Assembly (NCBI GenBank): GCA_027531565.1
Contig: JAPZSB010000006.1
Coordinates: 5,001 to 69,000 of the forward strand
Reading direction: 5' to 3'
Origin: Beijerinckiaceae bacterium
Lineage (GTDB): Bacteria; Pseudomonadota; Alphaproteobacteria; Rhizobiales; Beijerinckiaceae
Length of the DNA stretch: 64,000 nt
The notes under the pieces: model-generated
Databases searched by the model: none
Told to the model about the DNA's origin: nothing
The model's input: only the letters and a program-made list of their open reading frames with translations
Shown: positions 28,196-37,614 of the stretch, one piece after another
Layout: each line of letters begins with the position of its first letter
Position numbering within the stretch: the first letter of the stretch is position 1
Position numbers and translations under genes: made by a program

Positions 28196-28954
28196 ATGGA
28201 ATGGCATCGGCAATTCTGGGAGGAGCCTCAGGCGAAGGCCGATTTCATCTACTGGGCCAAGGTGCCGGACTGGTCGCTCGAGGAAATCGTCGCGCTGTCA
28301 TTGAAAAAGGACCCTCGGGCTGTCAGCTCGGACAAATTCGTCCACGGGACACGGGGCACGACATTTTCGGCTGCGTATTTCGAGCGGCTGGATCTGGTCC
28401 AGCGTCACCACGCCGCCGGCAATCTGGATGATCGGACCCGCACAACAAAGGTGATCGAGTGGGCCGAGGAATACGATTTCGCGTTGCCGGAGGAACTGGT
28501 CGAGCGTGTCCAGCAGTTGGAGCAAAAACGAATGAAGAAGCGCAATATGCCGGGCGACACCATTGCTGCGTCCACTCCTGAGGAAGCTACGTCGGTCCCG
28601 CAACCCTTGCCGGATCACATCACCGAGGCCGTAAACGCGACCTCAGAACCAGGCGATAGGCAAGATCACCCCATTGACGCTCCTAGCCTTCCTTCAACGC
28701 CAAAGGAGCTGGAGATCCTGGATCCCGACGAACAGCCACTCCATCCGAAGCAACGGAAGACCCTATTGATACTCATAGGTGCCATGGTGCTGAAATCTTA
28801 CCGGTACAAGCCGGGCTCGGATATGGGAACGCTCATGCGCACGCTTGAAACCCAACTCAACGATCTTGGTGTCCCATTGCACAAGGACACAATCCGAAAC
28901 GTCGTGAGATCAGGGCTCGGGATGCTCGAGGAAAATCAATCCAAGAAAAAATAG
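28196..28954 (+). CDS. Hypothetical protein of mobile element
   Basis: 252 residues, GGAGCAGGCAGG just before ATG. N-terminal domain (EWHRQFWEEPQAKADFIYWAKVPDWSLEEIVALSLKKDP, written here in shorter units: a WAK/WSLEEIVAL segment) may be a small helical DNA- or protein-binding unit. A Pro/Ser/Glu-rich linker (residues 120-175) leads to a C-terminal helical domain with LLILIGAMVLKSYRYKPGSD and DTIRNVVRSGLGM, which looks like a small winged or helical regulatory unit. No named family. The three-operator array begins one base after its stop, so the product could be tied to that control region. Confidence 0.65.
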   Translation: MEWHRQFWEEPQAKADFIYWAKVPDWSLEEIVALSLKKDPRAVSSDKFVHGTRGTTFSAAYFERLDLVQRHHAAGNLDDRTRTTKVIEWAEEYDFALPEELVERVQQLEQKRMKKRNMPGDTIAASTPEEATSVPQPLPDHITEAVNATSEPGDRQDHPIDAPSLPSTPKELEILDPDEQPLHPKQRKTLLILIGAMVLKSYRYKPGSDMGTLMRTLETQLNDLGVPLHKDTIRNVVRSGLGMLEENQSKKK

Positions 28955-29008
28955 AGACGAATTCGTCTGGAATTAGACGAATTCGTCTCAATCCTCACGA
29001 ACTCGTCC
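28955..29008. promoter_or_regulatory. Array of three palindromic operators with 20-bp period
   Basis: Two perfect 14-bp palindromes AGACGAATTCGTCT at 28955-28968 and 28975-28988, and a degenerate third copy at 28995-29008 matching 10 of 14. The starts are exactly 20 bp apart. The array lies 57 bases upstream of alpA. Confidence 0.8.
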
Positions 29009-29065
29009 TGCGCCGTATCGTGGCGAAATACCCCTGCTCCGTTCACGAACGAACGGAGACAGACA

Positions 29066-29296
29066 ATGAAAAATCCCTTCGGACGCCCTTTTTCTGAATT
29101 GCCGCTTACCGGCTATCTTCGGCTGCGCGACATCATCAAGCCACACGGCCCGATCCCGGTCAGCCGGTCGACCTGGTATCAAGGCATCAAGGACGGACGC
29201 TTTCCCCGGCCGGTGATGCTCGGCCCCCGGCTTCCGGCCTGGCGCGTCTCGGATATCCGCAATTTTATCGAAAACGGGGTTGGCCCCAATGACTGA
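29066..29296 (+). CDS. AlpA family DNA-binding protein
   Basis: 76-residue winged-helix regulator of the AlpA type, found in prophages and integrative islands where it controls excision or integrase expression. YLRLRDIIKPHGPIPVSRSTWYQGIKDGRFPRPVMLGPRLPAWRVSDIRNFIE contains, in order, the HTH (VSRSTWYQGIKDG) and the wing (FPRPVMLGPRLPAW). It opens a four-gene module ending with the recombinase, with overlapping frames. The palindromic array upstream is the obvious candidate for regulation of this operon. Confidence 0.87.
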   Translation: MKNPFGRPFSELPLTGYLRLRDIIKPHGPIPVSRSTWYQGIKDGRFPRPVMLGPRLPAWRVSDIRNFIENGVGPND

Positions 29297-29912
29297 GCGG
29301 CCAACCACGTCAGGTCGGAAGCCGGCTGGGCCCGAGCCGGGTGGCGCCCTCAAGAATGGCAAAGGAGCCGGTATCGAGCAGCCGGATCTTTTCGACTTCC
29401 GGCAAACCAAGAAGGACGAAATCCCGCCTTCCGCGCCCCCTTGCGGAGGCAGCCCCCCGTCAGACCGACAGAACATCGCGGCCCCCAACGCCGTGACAGA
29501 CAATGAGGCCCACCCGACCCCGGCACTGGATGCCGCGACCGGGCCTGACCAGCCCGGAATGGAGGCCAGCAAGGACCTCGATCCGTTGCCGGACCCCGCT
29601 TCGTACGAACCCCTTGCACAGATGCCCTCTCGTACTCTGCGGAAACGCGGCCGGCCGCCGGGCGGGCAAAAGCCCGTCCCCGCTTCCGGGCCGGGGAGGG
29701 CCGCCCGGAAGCCGCGCGCGGACAGCCCGCCGGCTCAGGAGCGTGCCTTTCTCTCCGTCGAGAACGTCGCGCTTCGATACGACGTGTCCCGCGCCACGAT
29801 CTGGCGCTGGCTGAAAACGCGCGGGTTTCCCAAACCCCGGAAGATCGGCCGCCTGACGCGCTGGGCTCTGGCCGATCTCGAAGCCTTTGATCAGGCGATG
29901 AGCAATCCGTAA
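29289..29912 (+). CDS. HTH protein with disordered N-terminus
   Basis: 207 residues. The first 145 are Pro/Gly/Ala-rich and probably disordered; the C-terminal 55 form a MerR/AlpA-like HTH: FLSVENVALRYDVSRATIWRWLKTRGFPKPRKIGRLTRWALADLEAF. ATG 29289 overlaps the alpA stop by eight bases; a TTG at 29280 is an alternative. Its stop overlaps the next start by one base. Likely a second DNA-binding factor for recombination or excision directionality. Confidence 0.75.
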   Translation: MTERPTTSGRKPAGPEPGGALKNGKGAGIEQPDLFDFRQTKKDEIPPSAPPCGGSPPSDRQNIAAPNAVTDNEAHPTPALDAATGPDQPGMEASKDLDPLPDPASYEPLAQMPSRTLRKRGRPPGGQKPVPASGPGRAARKPRADSPPAQERAFLSVENVALRYDVSRATIWRWLKTRGFPKPRKIGRLTRWALADLEAFDQAMSNP

Positions 29913-30556
29913 TGGCCACGCCAGCGCCTCCCCCCGGTAGCCCGAAACGCAAGCGGCGTCCCTTCAAGCGGCGGCACACGATCCGGGCCCGCGGCGATCT
30001 GGTTTATTCCCTGACGGAGATCACGCGCCTTTGCGGCATCTCCGAGCAGACGGTCCGCAACTGGTGCCGGGCCGGCCTCGAGCGCGTTCCCGGAACATCC
30101 CGCTTCCTGGTTTGCGGGGACAAGTTGAATGCCTTCCTGGATGCCCGGCTCGCTGCCTCCCGGCAGCCAATGGCGGCAACGGAATTCTTCTGCCTGAAAT
30201 GCCATCGCCCGCGGGAGCCCTCCCCCGGCAGCGTGAGGATGGCACATCAAGGCCGGCGCAGCGCCAGCCTGAAAGCGCGGTGCCCGGCCTGCTCCACGAT
30301 GATGTTTCGCGGCGTCTCCAAGGAGACGGCCGAAGCGTTTCTGGCCCGGCGGAATCCCGGGTCAGCGAGCATGAGCACAGCAACAGCACAGCCCTCGAAC
30401 CCGACCGGCTTGCCGCAGGAAATGCGACGGAATGATCCGAACTGCGATTCCGTGATTCACGGTGAGCCGCGTTTTTCCCCGAAACCCACCCAAACAACAG
30501 AGCGGCCTGCAGACACTAAGGAGTCAGCGCAGCTCCCTCTGCCGTTTGAGGTTTGA
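29912..30556 (+). CDS. HTH plus zinc-ribbon DNA-binding protein
   Basis: 214 residues. A basic N-terminus (KRKRRPFKRRH) leads into an HTH (YSLTEITRLCGISEQTVRNWCRAGLERV). A probable zinc ribbon follows: FFCLKCHRP and, 36 residues on, ARCPACSTMM (two CxxC pairs). The tail is disordered and ends LPLPFEV. Start overlaps the preceding stop by one base. With the other two regulators it forms a conserved-looking trio ahead of the recombinase; an accessory recombination role is inferred from position only. Confidence 0.72.
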   Translation: MATPAPPPGSPKRKRRPFKRRHTIRARGDLVYSLTEITRLCGISEQTVRNWCRAGLERVPGTSRFLVCGDKLNAFLDARLAASRQPMAATEFFCLKCHRPREPSPGSVRMAHQGRRSASLKARCPACSTMMFRGVSKETAEAFLARRNPGSASMSTATAQPSNPTGLPQEMRRNDPNCDSVIHGEPRFSPKPTQTTERPADTKESAQLPLPFEV

Positions 30557-30577
30557 GCCCCGAAAAAGGAGGCCCCC

Positions 30578-31693
30578 ATGCAAATCCGATCCAACGCCGA
30601 ACTGCGACGCGACTGGCAGGTCGCTCTCGAACAGGCGCAGGGCCTCAAGCTGTCGACCGTCGTGGCGAAGCTTGCGGCCCTGCGCGATTTCGAAGCCTTC
30701 ACCGAAGGGCGTTCATTCCTGAAGCTCCGGCGGGCCGATGTCATCAGTTTCAAGGAGCATCTCCTGACCACGCCCAGTGCGGTGACTGGCGAGCGCCTCG
30801 CCTCGTCGACGATCGTCCATACCCTCGATCATTGCCGGGGCTTCTTCCGCTGGCTGGCCAACCGAAAGGAAGGGCGCCATCTCGATCGGGAGACCGTCGA
30901 ATGTCTCACGGCCTCGCGCGCGGACAAGGAGCGTGCCCGTGCCGTGCCGCCGAAACCCGTGCCCGGCAAGGAAGAGGTGGAAGCCGCCTTCGCCGCGATG
31001 CCGGCGGAAACCCTGCACCAGCGTCGGGACCGCGCCGTCTTCGCGATGCTGCTCCTCGCGATCGTCCGCGCCAATGCGCTCGCCTCGCTCACCCTCGGGT
31101 CGGTGAATCTCGAAGACAACTCGGTTTGGCAGGACAGCCGCATCGTCCGGACCAAGAATTCGAAGAGCTTTATCGCTTTCCTGTTCCCCTTCTTTCCGGA
31201 AGCGCGGGTGGTTCTCGAAGCTTGGGTCATCGAGCTGCGGGCCCTCGGCCTCTCCTCGAGCGACGCCCTCTTCCCACGCGACACGGAACTTGAGCGGATT
31301 GAGACCGGTGAGCACCCCGGTCCGGGCGAGTATCCGGTTTGGCAGGGATCAAGCCAGGTCCGCGCCATCATCCGAAACGCGTTCAAGGCGGCCGGGCTGC
31401 CGGCGCATAGCCCCCATGTCTTCAGGCACTTGCTCACCAGGATTGGGCTTTCACAGGCCAGGTCCATCAGCGAAGCCGTGGCGATCAGCATCAATCTCGG
31501 ACATTCGCGCCTCGAGACGACCTTGATGCCCTATGGCCGGCCGGATGACGAGACGCGCGGCCGGCTGATTGCCGGGCTGGGCAAGCATGCGGACCTGCCG
31601 GCGAATTTCGACATGGATGCGCTCATCAAGCGCATGTTCGAGGAAAATCCGCAGGCGGCAGCGGAGATCCTGAGCGCGCTGGCGAGGCGGTAG
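30578..31693 (+). CDS. Tyrosine recombinase (intact)
   Basis: 371-residue phage-integrase-family enzyme. SAM-like N-terminal core-binding domain (about residues 1-110), then the catalytic domain: first Arg in LLLAIVRANALASLTLG, HVFRHLLTRIGLS (HxxR), third His in INLGHSRLETTL and the Tyr nucleophile four residues later in TLMPYGRPDDE. All key residues are present. AAAGGAGG lies shortly upstream. It belongs to the alpA-HTH-HTH operon. It is not adjacent to an attachment site, so it could drive the island or a smaller nested element. Confidence 0.88.
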   Translation: MQIRSNAELRRDWQVALEQAQGLKLSTVVAKLAALRDFEAFTEGRSFLKLRRADVISFKEHLLTTPSAVTGERLASSTIVHTLDHCRGFFRWLANRKEGRHLDRETVECLTASRADKERARAVPPKPVPGKEEVEAAFAAMPAETLHQRRDRAVFAMLLLAIVRANALASLTLGSVNLEDNSVWQDSRIVRTKNSKSFIAFLFPFFPEARVVLEAWVIELRALGLSSSDALFPRDTELERIETGEHPGPGEYPVWQGSSQVRAIIRNAFKAAGLPAHSPHVFRHLLTRIGLSQARSISEAVAISINLGHSRLETTLMPYGRPDDETRGRLIAGLGKHADLPANFDMDALIKRMFEENPQAAAEILSALARR

Positions 31694-31806
31694 ATATCAG
31701 CCGGCGCGAACGACTCGCCACAGCGCACCACAAGTGCCAATACCAGCTGTTCGATGAACGGGTATGCACCAGTCCGGAAGCGCTCGGCATGATAATTCAC
31801 AGGATG

Positions 31807-33912
31807 TCATCGTCTCTGACCCGGCGCTGTTGATGCGGATTCTTCGAGTCTCAGTGGACACCCTTCGGCCTGCATTGCAGAAAGCAGCTCGATCGCGCGA
31901 ATGCATTGCTTCTCGCTCCCGATCTTGCCCGGCGCCGCGACCGCCTGAATTATGCCTGCGTCGGCCGGTGTTAGTCGGAAATTGGCTTTGCCCCATTTGA
32001 GCACTTCGGACCAGAAGGCGTGGCCTGCCCTCACCGCCAAACTCTGCGCTTCTATTCCGCCGACCATCTTCTTCTCGAGACGAGCTGACCTGCGGTCACC
32101 GTCGTTGTCGGCCTTCATGACGAGCGCCCCGTCAATGTCATCCGGCCATTCCACGGTGAGGTCCTGTACTCGTTTCCAGCAAGCGGGCTGCTTTGCCCAC
32201 TCCGTGATGCTCTGGCTGGCCACCGAGGGTTGCGTGATCACCGAGTTGACGGCAGCAGCCGCAACCTCGAGCGCTGTTCGGAGAGCCTTTGGGAGCGCCT
32301 GCATCCTCCAGACCAATTCGAAGTTCACGGCATCATCACGACGACCGACATCATGCGCAAGCTTGGCAATCGCATAGGCGACGATCGGTGCGCGCGATCC
32401 ACCACCCGTGTACCATGGCTGGTCAGATACGATCTGCTCCGTTTCACGGAAGATGATGGCCTTTGCAACGCATTCGCGAAAAAAGGCCTCATTGAAGTCA
32501 TCCTTCCGAGATTCCCATGCATCGCTAATCTGCTTAGCAAATTCAACGAAATTCTTCTGCGCGCCGCGTGCCACTATATGTGGCTGGCCTCGCCACAATC
32601 CAAGAAATTTCGCCAGATCAGTCTTCGTCAGAAGCTGTGACTTCGGAAATTCAACGTCGAACTTTTTCCTTTGTGCTTCGGTCCGCCTTCCGCGCTCATC
32701 GGCATACTGACCGCGCGCCCGCTCATAGAACCACTTCGTCTGGATGAAGCCACCATCAGGTGAGGGGGCATATACGCGGCGTGATAGCTTCTCGAGTTCG
32801 ATATGAAAGGGATGATTGGCGAAGAAGTCCGCAGCATTCACTTTGTTCTGGCTATTGGCGTATTCAGAGATTTTGGGAACGACCTCTTCCGCCCTTTCCG
32901 GAGAGACGATCGAAAGCTTCATCTGAACAGAGACACGCGACAGATCGCTACCCTTTGCCTTGCTGGCGGCGTGGATGGAAGCCGTGGTCTGTCCACCATT
33001 GACGATCTGGAGGTTCTTGATTTTCGTAATCATGAGGACGCCAGCAGTGTTTGGTTCTACTGGCTCGATGGCTTCGGCGGTTGCCGTGAGACCGTTATTG
33101 TAGGCGAAGAACATGTCGGGGTTGTCATCTATGGTGCGTCTGATGCCCTTGTTCACGCTGCCCCGCGCCTGAAGAAAGCTCCGGACATTTTGTTCGAGAA
33201 GGCGCGGACCCCAGCGGTCGTAGATGGCCGCGAGCTGCCGTCCAGGCACAACCATGATGAATGCATCGTAGGTGCTATTGCCGAGATTAGCCGGCAGGGC
33301 CGGTATTGCGCCCCCGAAGTCGGCGACGAGATCGATGTCACGGTCTTCCTGCGCTCGCCCGGACATCACAAGCCGATGCAGTCTCGCGATGTCCCACACA
33401 TTATACGTCGCTTCCACGCCATCGATTTCACCAGCCTTGATGCCATCCACACGGGCGCGAAGCTCCCGGTTAGTGAAGAGCATGAGCCGGATTTTTGTGA
33501 GGGAGCCCCACCTTGCGGCAATCATGTCGGCGAGCCCGAAGACCGGAGAACTGTCCTCAAGGGCGGTGCGGAAGGCCGGATCACGCACTTGCCTTACAAA
33601 GCGGACCAGCCGTTCGAAAATGTTGGCGATATCGCCGGAACCAAGACGCCCCAGTTCCAGCGACGACTGAAAGTCGCAGATGATCAGCGTAAGAACGCCA
33701 TCTGCTTCGCGTGGATCACCTGCATATCCATCGACCCGCGCATCCTTGCGACCGGAAATCCAAGGCACGTAGTCGGCAGTTTCAAGCTCCCCTGTTCCGA
33801 TTACGTGCTCGGCCATTCGCTCGAAGAAGACGACTGGCTTGAAGTTGCCACTGGCACCAGCCGAGCCAGCGATCTCTCGAAAAAACTCGGCGTGAAACTC
33901 CGCTAGGTCCAT
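31807..33912 (-). CDS. AIPR family protein
   Basis: 701 residues; the AIPR domain (abortive infection phage resistance family) is recognised by DNPDMFFAYNNGLTATAEAIE, ITKIKNLQIVNGGQTTASIH, ISEYANSQNKVNAADFFANHPFH and YAPSPDGGFIQTKWFYERARGQY (in shorter pieces). Last gene of the dcm-GHKL-Z1-DUF4420-AIPR operon; its start overlaps the DUF4420 stop by ten bases. AIPR proteins are repeatedly linked to restriction-modification operons; the biochemical role in such systems is not established. Confidence 0.88.
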   Translation of the reverse strand: MDLAEFHAEFFREIAGSAGASGNFKPVVFFERMAEHVIGTGELETADYVPWISGRKDARVDGYAGDPREADGVLTLIICDFQSSLELGRLGSGDIANIFERLVRFVRQVRDPAFRTALEDSSPVFGLADMIAARWGSLTKIRLMLFTNRELRARVDGIKAGEIDGVEATYNVWDIARLHRLVMSGRAQEDRDIDLVADFGGAIPALPANLGNSTYDAFIMVVPGRQLAAIYDRWGPRLLEQNVRSFLQARGSVNKGIRRTIDDNPDMFFAYNNGLTATAEAIEPVEPNTAGVLMITKIKNLQIVNGGQTTASIHAASKAKGSDLSRVSVQMKLSIVSPERAEEVVPKISEYANSQNKVNAADFFANHPFHIELEKLSRRVYAPSPDGGFIQTKWFYERARGQYADERGRRTEAQRKKFDVEFPKSQLLTKTDLAKFLGLWRGQPHIVARGAQKNFVEFAKQISDAWESRKDDFNEAFFRECVAKAIIFRETEQIVSDQPWYTGGGSRAPIVAYAIAKLAHDVGRRDDAVNFELVWRMQALPKALRTALEVAAAAVNSVITQPSVASQSITEWAKQPACWKRVQDLTVEWPDDIDGALVMKADNDGDRRSARLEKKMVGGIEAQSLAVRAGHAFWSEVLKWGKANFRLTPADAGIIQAVAAPGKIGSEKQCIRAIELLSAMQAEGCPLRLEESASTAPGQRR

Positions 33913-34922
33913 TTATTGGTCTCCTCCGATGTGCTCGGCCAGATAACTGCTTCGTCGATTGCGTACGGCCGCGCCGGAGCAACAGACAGCGCATATCGGA
34001 CGCCACTGATCCCCGCTGGGAGCGACTGCGGAACAAGGCGCGGGAAGTCAGAATCAACATGGACTGTCAGCACAGGCCCCTGCGACCAATGGTCTTCGCA
34101 ATATGTATCCCCCGGGCGGATGCCTGCCGCCTCCAGTCGTGCGGCAACGAGATCAATCACTGGCTGGCCGAGTGGCGCGGCTTGCGCGACCACGTCATCA
34201 ACAACATCGGACAGAGTGAAGGATCCGCGCGTGCCGGCTTCGGACTGCTGCAACTCGACGACCCGCAGATAGAGTGGCCCTCTTGCAGGTGGATCAAGCT
34301 GGTACTCCGACGAGATTGCGACAAAAGGCTCGCTGCTGCCACGCACTGCCTTGCATTCGATCGATGCATGGGGGAGCCGGAAGTCGTGAACAGCGCCGAG
34401 CGGTCCGACCCATGCCTGCAAGGCACCAAGGATGCCGGTCCTCGGAGCCACCAAATCGCGCAAGGTCAGAAGCTCAGCAAGCAAGCCTTTTTGCTGCTCC
34501 ACACCGAGGCGACCACTGCCACCACGAAGGAGGTGATGCCAGCGCCATGTTCTTGCGACGGCGACCGCAAGGGCTTCGTTTTCCGTAGCTCGCCGGTTGG
34601 ACGCATCCATGATGTCGAGGCAGAGCCTGATAAAGGGTTCCCTGAGCTGGTCATCAAGCAAGCGAAAGGACAGGGCAGCTTCTGTCGCTGACGCGTTAGT
34701 TTGGAGCACGTCGAAGCCCTTGAAGGACGGTAGCTTCACGGGCACAAAGGAGAATGGCTCGTGCTGGAGGATCAAAAGACGCCTTCCTTCATGGTCCAGC
34801 GCCCAGAAGAACCCCCATGGTCCGCCCGCATCGACACGGCGGGCATTGATCTCATGGGGCAAGGTCGGGCGCGAGATGTCACGCCACGGATCGTCAGGCA
34901 GTGTCATCGCTGGGCTCATCAT
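33903..34922 (-). CDS. PD-(D/E)XK motif protein (DUF4420)
   Basis: 339 residues, predicted restriction nuclease subunit. The catalytic core is visible as the Glu in KGLLAELLTLRDLV followed by HDFRLPHASIECKAV, where Asp and E-x-K form the PD-(D/E)XK pattern. Starts at 34922, 34919 or 34907 all overlap the Z1 stop (by 29, 26 or 14 bases), and none has a decisive ribosome site; translation is probably coupled. In the MutL/MORC-linked systems this protein is the expected DNA-cleaving component. Confidence 0.86.
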   Translation of the reverse strand: MMSPAMTLPDDPWRDISRPTLPHEINARRVDAGGPWGFFWALDHEGRRLLILQHEPFSFVPVKLPSFKGFDVLQTNASATEAALSFRLLDDQLREPFIRLCLDIMDASNRRATENEALAVAVARTWRWHHLLRGGSGRLGVEQQKGLLAELLTLRDLVAPRTGILGALQAWVGPLGAVHDFRLPHASIECKAVRGSSEPFVAISSEYQLDPPARGPLYLRVVELQQSEAGTRGSFTLSDVVDDVVAQAAPLGQPVIDLVAARLEAAGIRPGDTYCEDHWSQGPVLTVHVDSDFPRLVPQSLPAGISGVRYALSVAPARPYAIDEAVIWPSTSEETNKWT

Positions 34923-37614
34923 CTTCGTCGTCTTCGCCGAGGTTTTCCCGCATCCAAGTCGTGTTCACGATATACTCGACCGTGTTCTCTGGCGTCCCGG
35001 TGGTCGGGAAGCTGATGCCCCAAGCAACGACTGGACGATCAAGACCGGCAAAGGAGCCGGTACGCTGGCCTTCCTTCTCAGCTTCAGTATTGGCCTTCAA
35101 TTTGAGGAGGTGGACGATGAGGAGAGGGTTTGGCCGAACCGCTCGATAGATAAGGTCGGGGAAATTCGCGATACTCGCTTTGCCCTCTTGGGCCAGATAG
35201 CCAGCCTCGGCTGCGCGGGCGGCGTCCTCAGGCACACCGATGCGTTCCACACCCCTCGATGCCACGCGCTGCTTCTCCCCGACATGGATCGCAGATGCTG
35301 TGGTTCGCACACCGGCCCGCCGCTCCTGTCGGATGACGGGAAAGCCGAGATCCGAACAGGTCAGCGATCCGCCCTTGTCCGAAGACAGGCTTGCGAACAG
35401 AACCTGCCAATTCGCGAGCTCCCCTCCTGCGCGATCAGCGATGTAACGAGCGACGGGATCGCCCAATGTCAGGAGCGAGCCGTCATGATTGCTGAACCTC
35501 CGGATGAAAGTCAGCACGTGTTCGACCGGCACGTCCAGGAATAGCCGCCCTTGGCGTGTGCTCTCGTGTGGCGCATTGGTCGTGTCGATGGCCCTCGCCA
35601 GAGCCTTGGCTGCCTCGAGGTTTCCAGACAGCGACGCCTCGTCCGCTCGCAGGATCGTGGTTTCGATGAAATTGTTGGCGAGGCCTACCCGCTTGACTAG
35701 CTTCTTGCCGGAACCCATTTTGTTCCGAGCAGTCACGATAAGCGTGTCGGGATGGCTCCTGACACGCAGACCGAACTCCCTAGGTGTCGCGTTTGCCTTC
35801 TCCATAGCTCGCAATTCACCGCGAAGTTCCTCGATGGCTTCGGTGATGTGCTCGTACCAGCCATCAGCTTCCTCGGGCAGCCAGAGTCGGCACAAGTCAT
35901 CGTAGCCGCCACGGTAACCGAACCAGCGCCCCATTTGCATAAGTGTGTCATACATTTTTGAGTTGCGCAGGAAGTAGCTCACCATGAGCCCTTCAAGTGT
36001 CAATCCGCGCGACAGTGAATACCCACCGACCGCGATCACGGACAAACCGGATCTCGCATGACCATCGTAGTCGAGCGCTCCGGAGGAACGTGAGTTGACC
36101 GTAACCACCCTGATGGGCGCCGCCGCTTCGTTCAGGACAGCTTGGATTTCGGGCCATGGCGTATCCGAAAACTCTTCCTGCCAAGTCTCGTATAGTTCCG
36201 CTATATAGGGGTTCTCGAGAGCTTCTTCGAAAGGAAGCCCGCCATCTATGCGCACGTTCCGCTTGATTTCGTTCAGGCGCGCATCAATCTCGTTACGAAG
36301 TCGCTCCTGAACTTCCGTGAAGCGCGAAGCGTTGACGAGCATTGAACAGTGCTGACCGTGCTGGCCACGGACAAGGCGGATAGCTCGACCAATAATGAAG
36401 GACCGAATGGCCTCCATCAGGCTATCGGGAAGGGTACCAATCCGGTGTTCCTTGTTGTGGACCAGCGGCAGCAGATCTTCGTTGTCCTCGATATGCCTGA
36501 CTATGTCGGGCTGTCGATGTGCAAAGATGCGGGTTGCACCGACATAATTGGAGGGAGGATCGAGGCTGATGATGAAATCGCTTGGAAAAAGGTCCTCCCC
36601 CAACATCTCGTCCGTGGTCTCCGGATCGATGAAGATGTTGGCAAATGGTGTGGCCGTGTACCCGACATAGCAACTTCGTTCGAATGCCCCGAGCAGTTCG
36701 CGGATCTGGCTGTTAATCCGGCTTATCGCCCCCTTGTCACTGGCAGTGTTGATCGAGGCGTTATCCGCCTCGTCGTCGATCAGGAGCATCGGAGCTGAAA
36801 TGGACTTCGTGCCACGCTTGGCGTTGTGCTCCTTGAGCCATTCGATGACGTTCTTCAGCGTGCTGGTGTTCTTCTTGATCACGAGGATAGCTGGCACCCT
36901 GAGATCATCTAGCCGGATGCCAGGATCCGTTGCGGATCGCGAAAAGTCCTTGATGGAATTTGTGAAGAAACCGGGTCGATTCCGCGCGTCGAACCGGCCG
37001 ACGCCGATTACGCCGTCGTGCATCGATCCTTTCAGTTTCTTGGCCGTATCCCAGCCAATGAACCCCTCGTCGATCCTGATCTGCGTCTGGTTGCGCAGAT
37101 TATTGTGAATTCCCGCGATGACGATGATCAAACGGTACCCGGCATCCGCCGCCTTGCAGATCACACCGGTGTAGTTCGCGGTTTTTCCGGATTGGACATG
37201 ACCGACCACCATGCCCCTGCGCTTCCACGGCCCGGCTTTCGACGGGTTCTCCAGAAGTCCGACGATACGATCCGTCACTTCGTCGGTCTTGGCGATAACG
37301 TCGCGCGCAAAGCTCTTGTGGACCAGATACTTCTGGTAGCGCTCCCAATAGAATGGATCGATTGTCGCCTTTGCGGCGGGAAGCCAGGGTTCGAAATCGG
37401 GTGTCACGAGTTGTGCGCCGATCGTCATTGTGATGCCAAGCCGCTCTTCCAGAACGCGGGCCACCATTTCAGCATGCTGATCGTCGATTGCCGTGAACAT
37501 CGGCAAGCCGCGCAATTGGGAGATTATGCCCCGGATCGCCACCGGCGTCGGTAGCACGGTCGGGGGAAGGCCCATGCTTGCCATGTCCTCGAGTTGCTTC
37601 ATCAGGCCATTCAT
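34894..37614 (-). CDS. Z1 domain superfamily II helicase-like ATPase
   Basis: 906 residues. Z1-type helicase motifs are present: Walker A in VVGHVQSGKTANYTGV, Walker B/DEAD in LLIDDEADNASINT, motif III-like VGYTATPFANIFID, and motifs V-VI in VGGYSLSRGLTLEG and LMQMGRWFGYRGGY. ATG 37614 overlaps the stop of the GHKL gene in the sequence ATGA, deciding the start. As the helicase/translocase of the cluster it probably drives DNA remodelling before cleavage. Confidence 0.9.
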   Translation of the reverse strand: MNGLMKQLEDMASMGLPPTVLPTPVAIRGIISQLRGLPMFTAIDDQHAEMVARVLEERLGITMTIGAQLVTPDFEPWLPAAKATIDPFYWERYQKYLVHKSFARDVIAKTDEVTDRIVGLLENPSKAGPWKRRGMVVGHVQSGKTANYTGVICKAADAGYRLIIVIAGIHNNLRNQTQIRIDEGFIGWDTAKKLKGSMHDGVIGVGRFDARNRPGFFTNSIKDFSRSATDPGIRLDDLRVPAILVIKKNTSTLKNVIEWLKEHNAKRGTKSISAPMLLIDDEADNASINTASDKGAISRINSQIRELLGAFERSCYVGYTATPFANIFIDPETTDEMLGEDLFPSDFIISLDPPSNYVGATRIFAHRQPDIVRHIEDNEDLLPLVHNKEHRIGTLPDSLMEAIRSFIIGRAIRLVRGQHGQHCSMLVNASRFTEVQERLRNEIDARLNEIKRNVRIDGGLPFEEALENPYIAELYETWQEEFSDTPWPEIQAVLNEAAAPIRVVTVNSRSSGALDYDGHARSGLSVIAVGGYSLSRGLTLEGLMVSYFLRNSKMYDTLMQMGRWFGYRGGYDDLCRLWLPEEADGWYEHITEAIEELRGELRAMEKANATPREFGLRVRSHPDTLIVTARNKMGSGKKLVKRVGLANNFIETTILRADEASLSGNLEAAKALARAIDTTNAPHESTRQGRLFLDVPVEHVLTFIRRFSNHDGSLLTLGDPVARYIADRAGGELANWQVLFASLSSDKGGSLTCSDLGFPVIRQERRAGVRTTASAIHVGEKQRVASRGVERIGVPEDAARAAEAGYLAQEGKASIANFPDLIYRAVRPNPLLIVHLLKLKANTEAEKEGQRTGSFAGLDRPVVAWGISFPTTGTPENTVEYIVNTTWMRENLGEDDEDDEPSDDTA

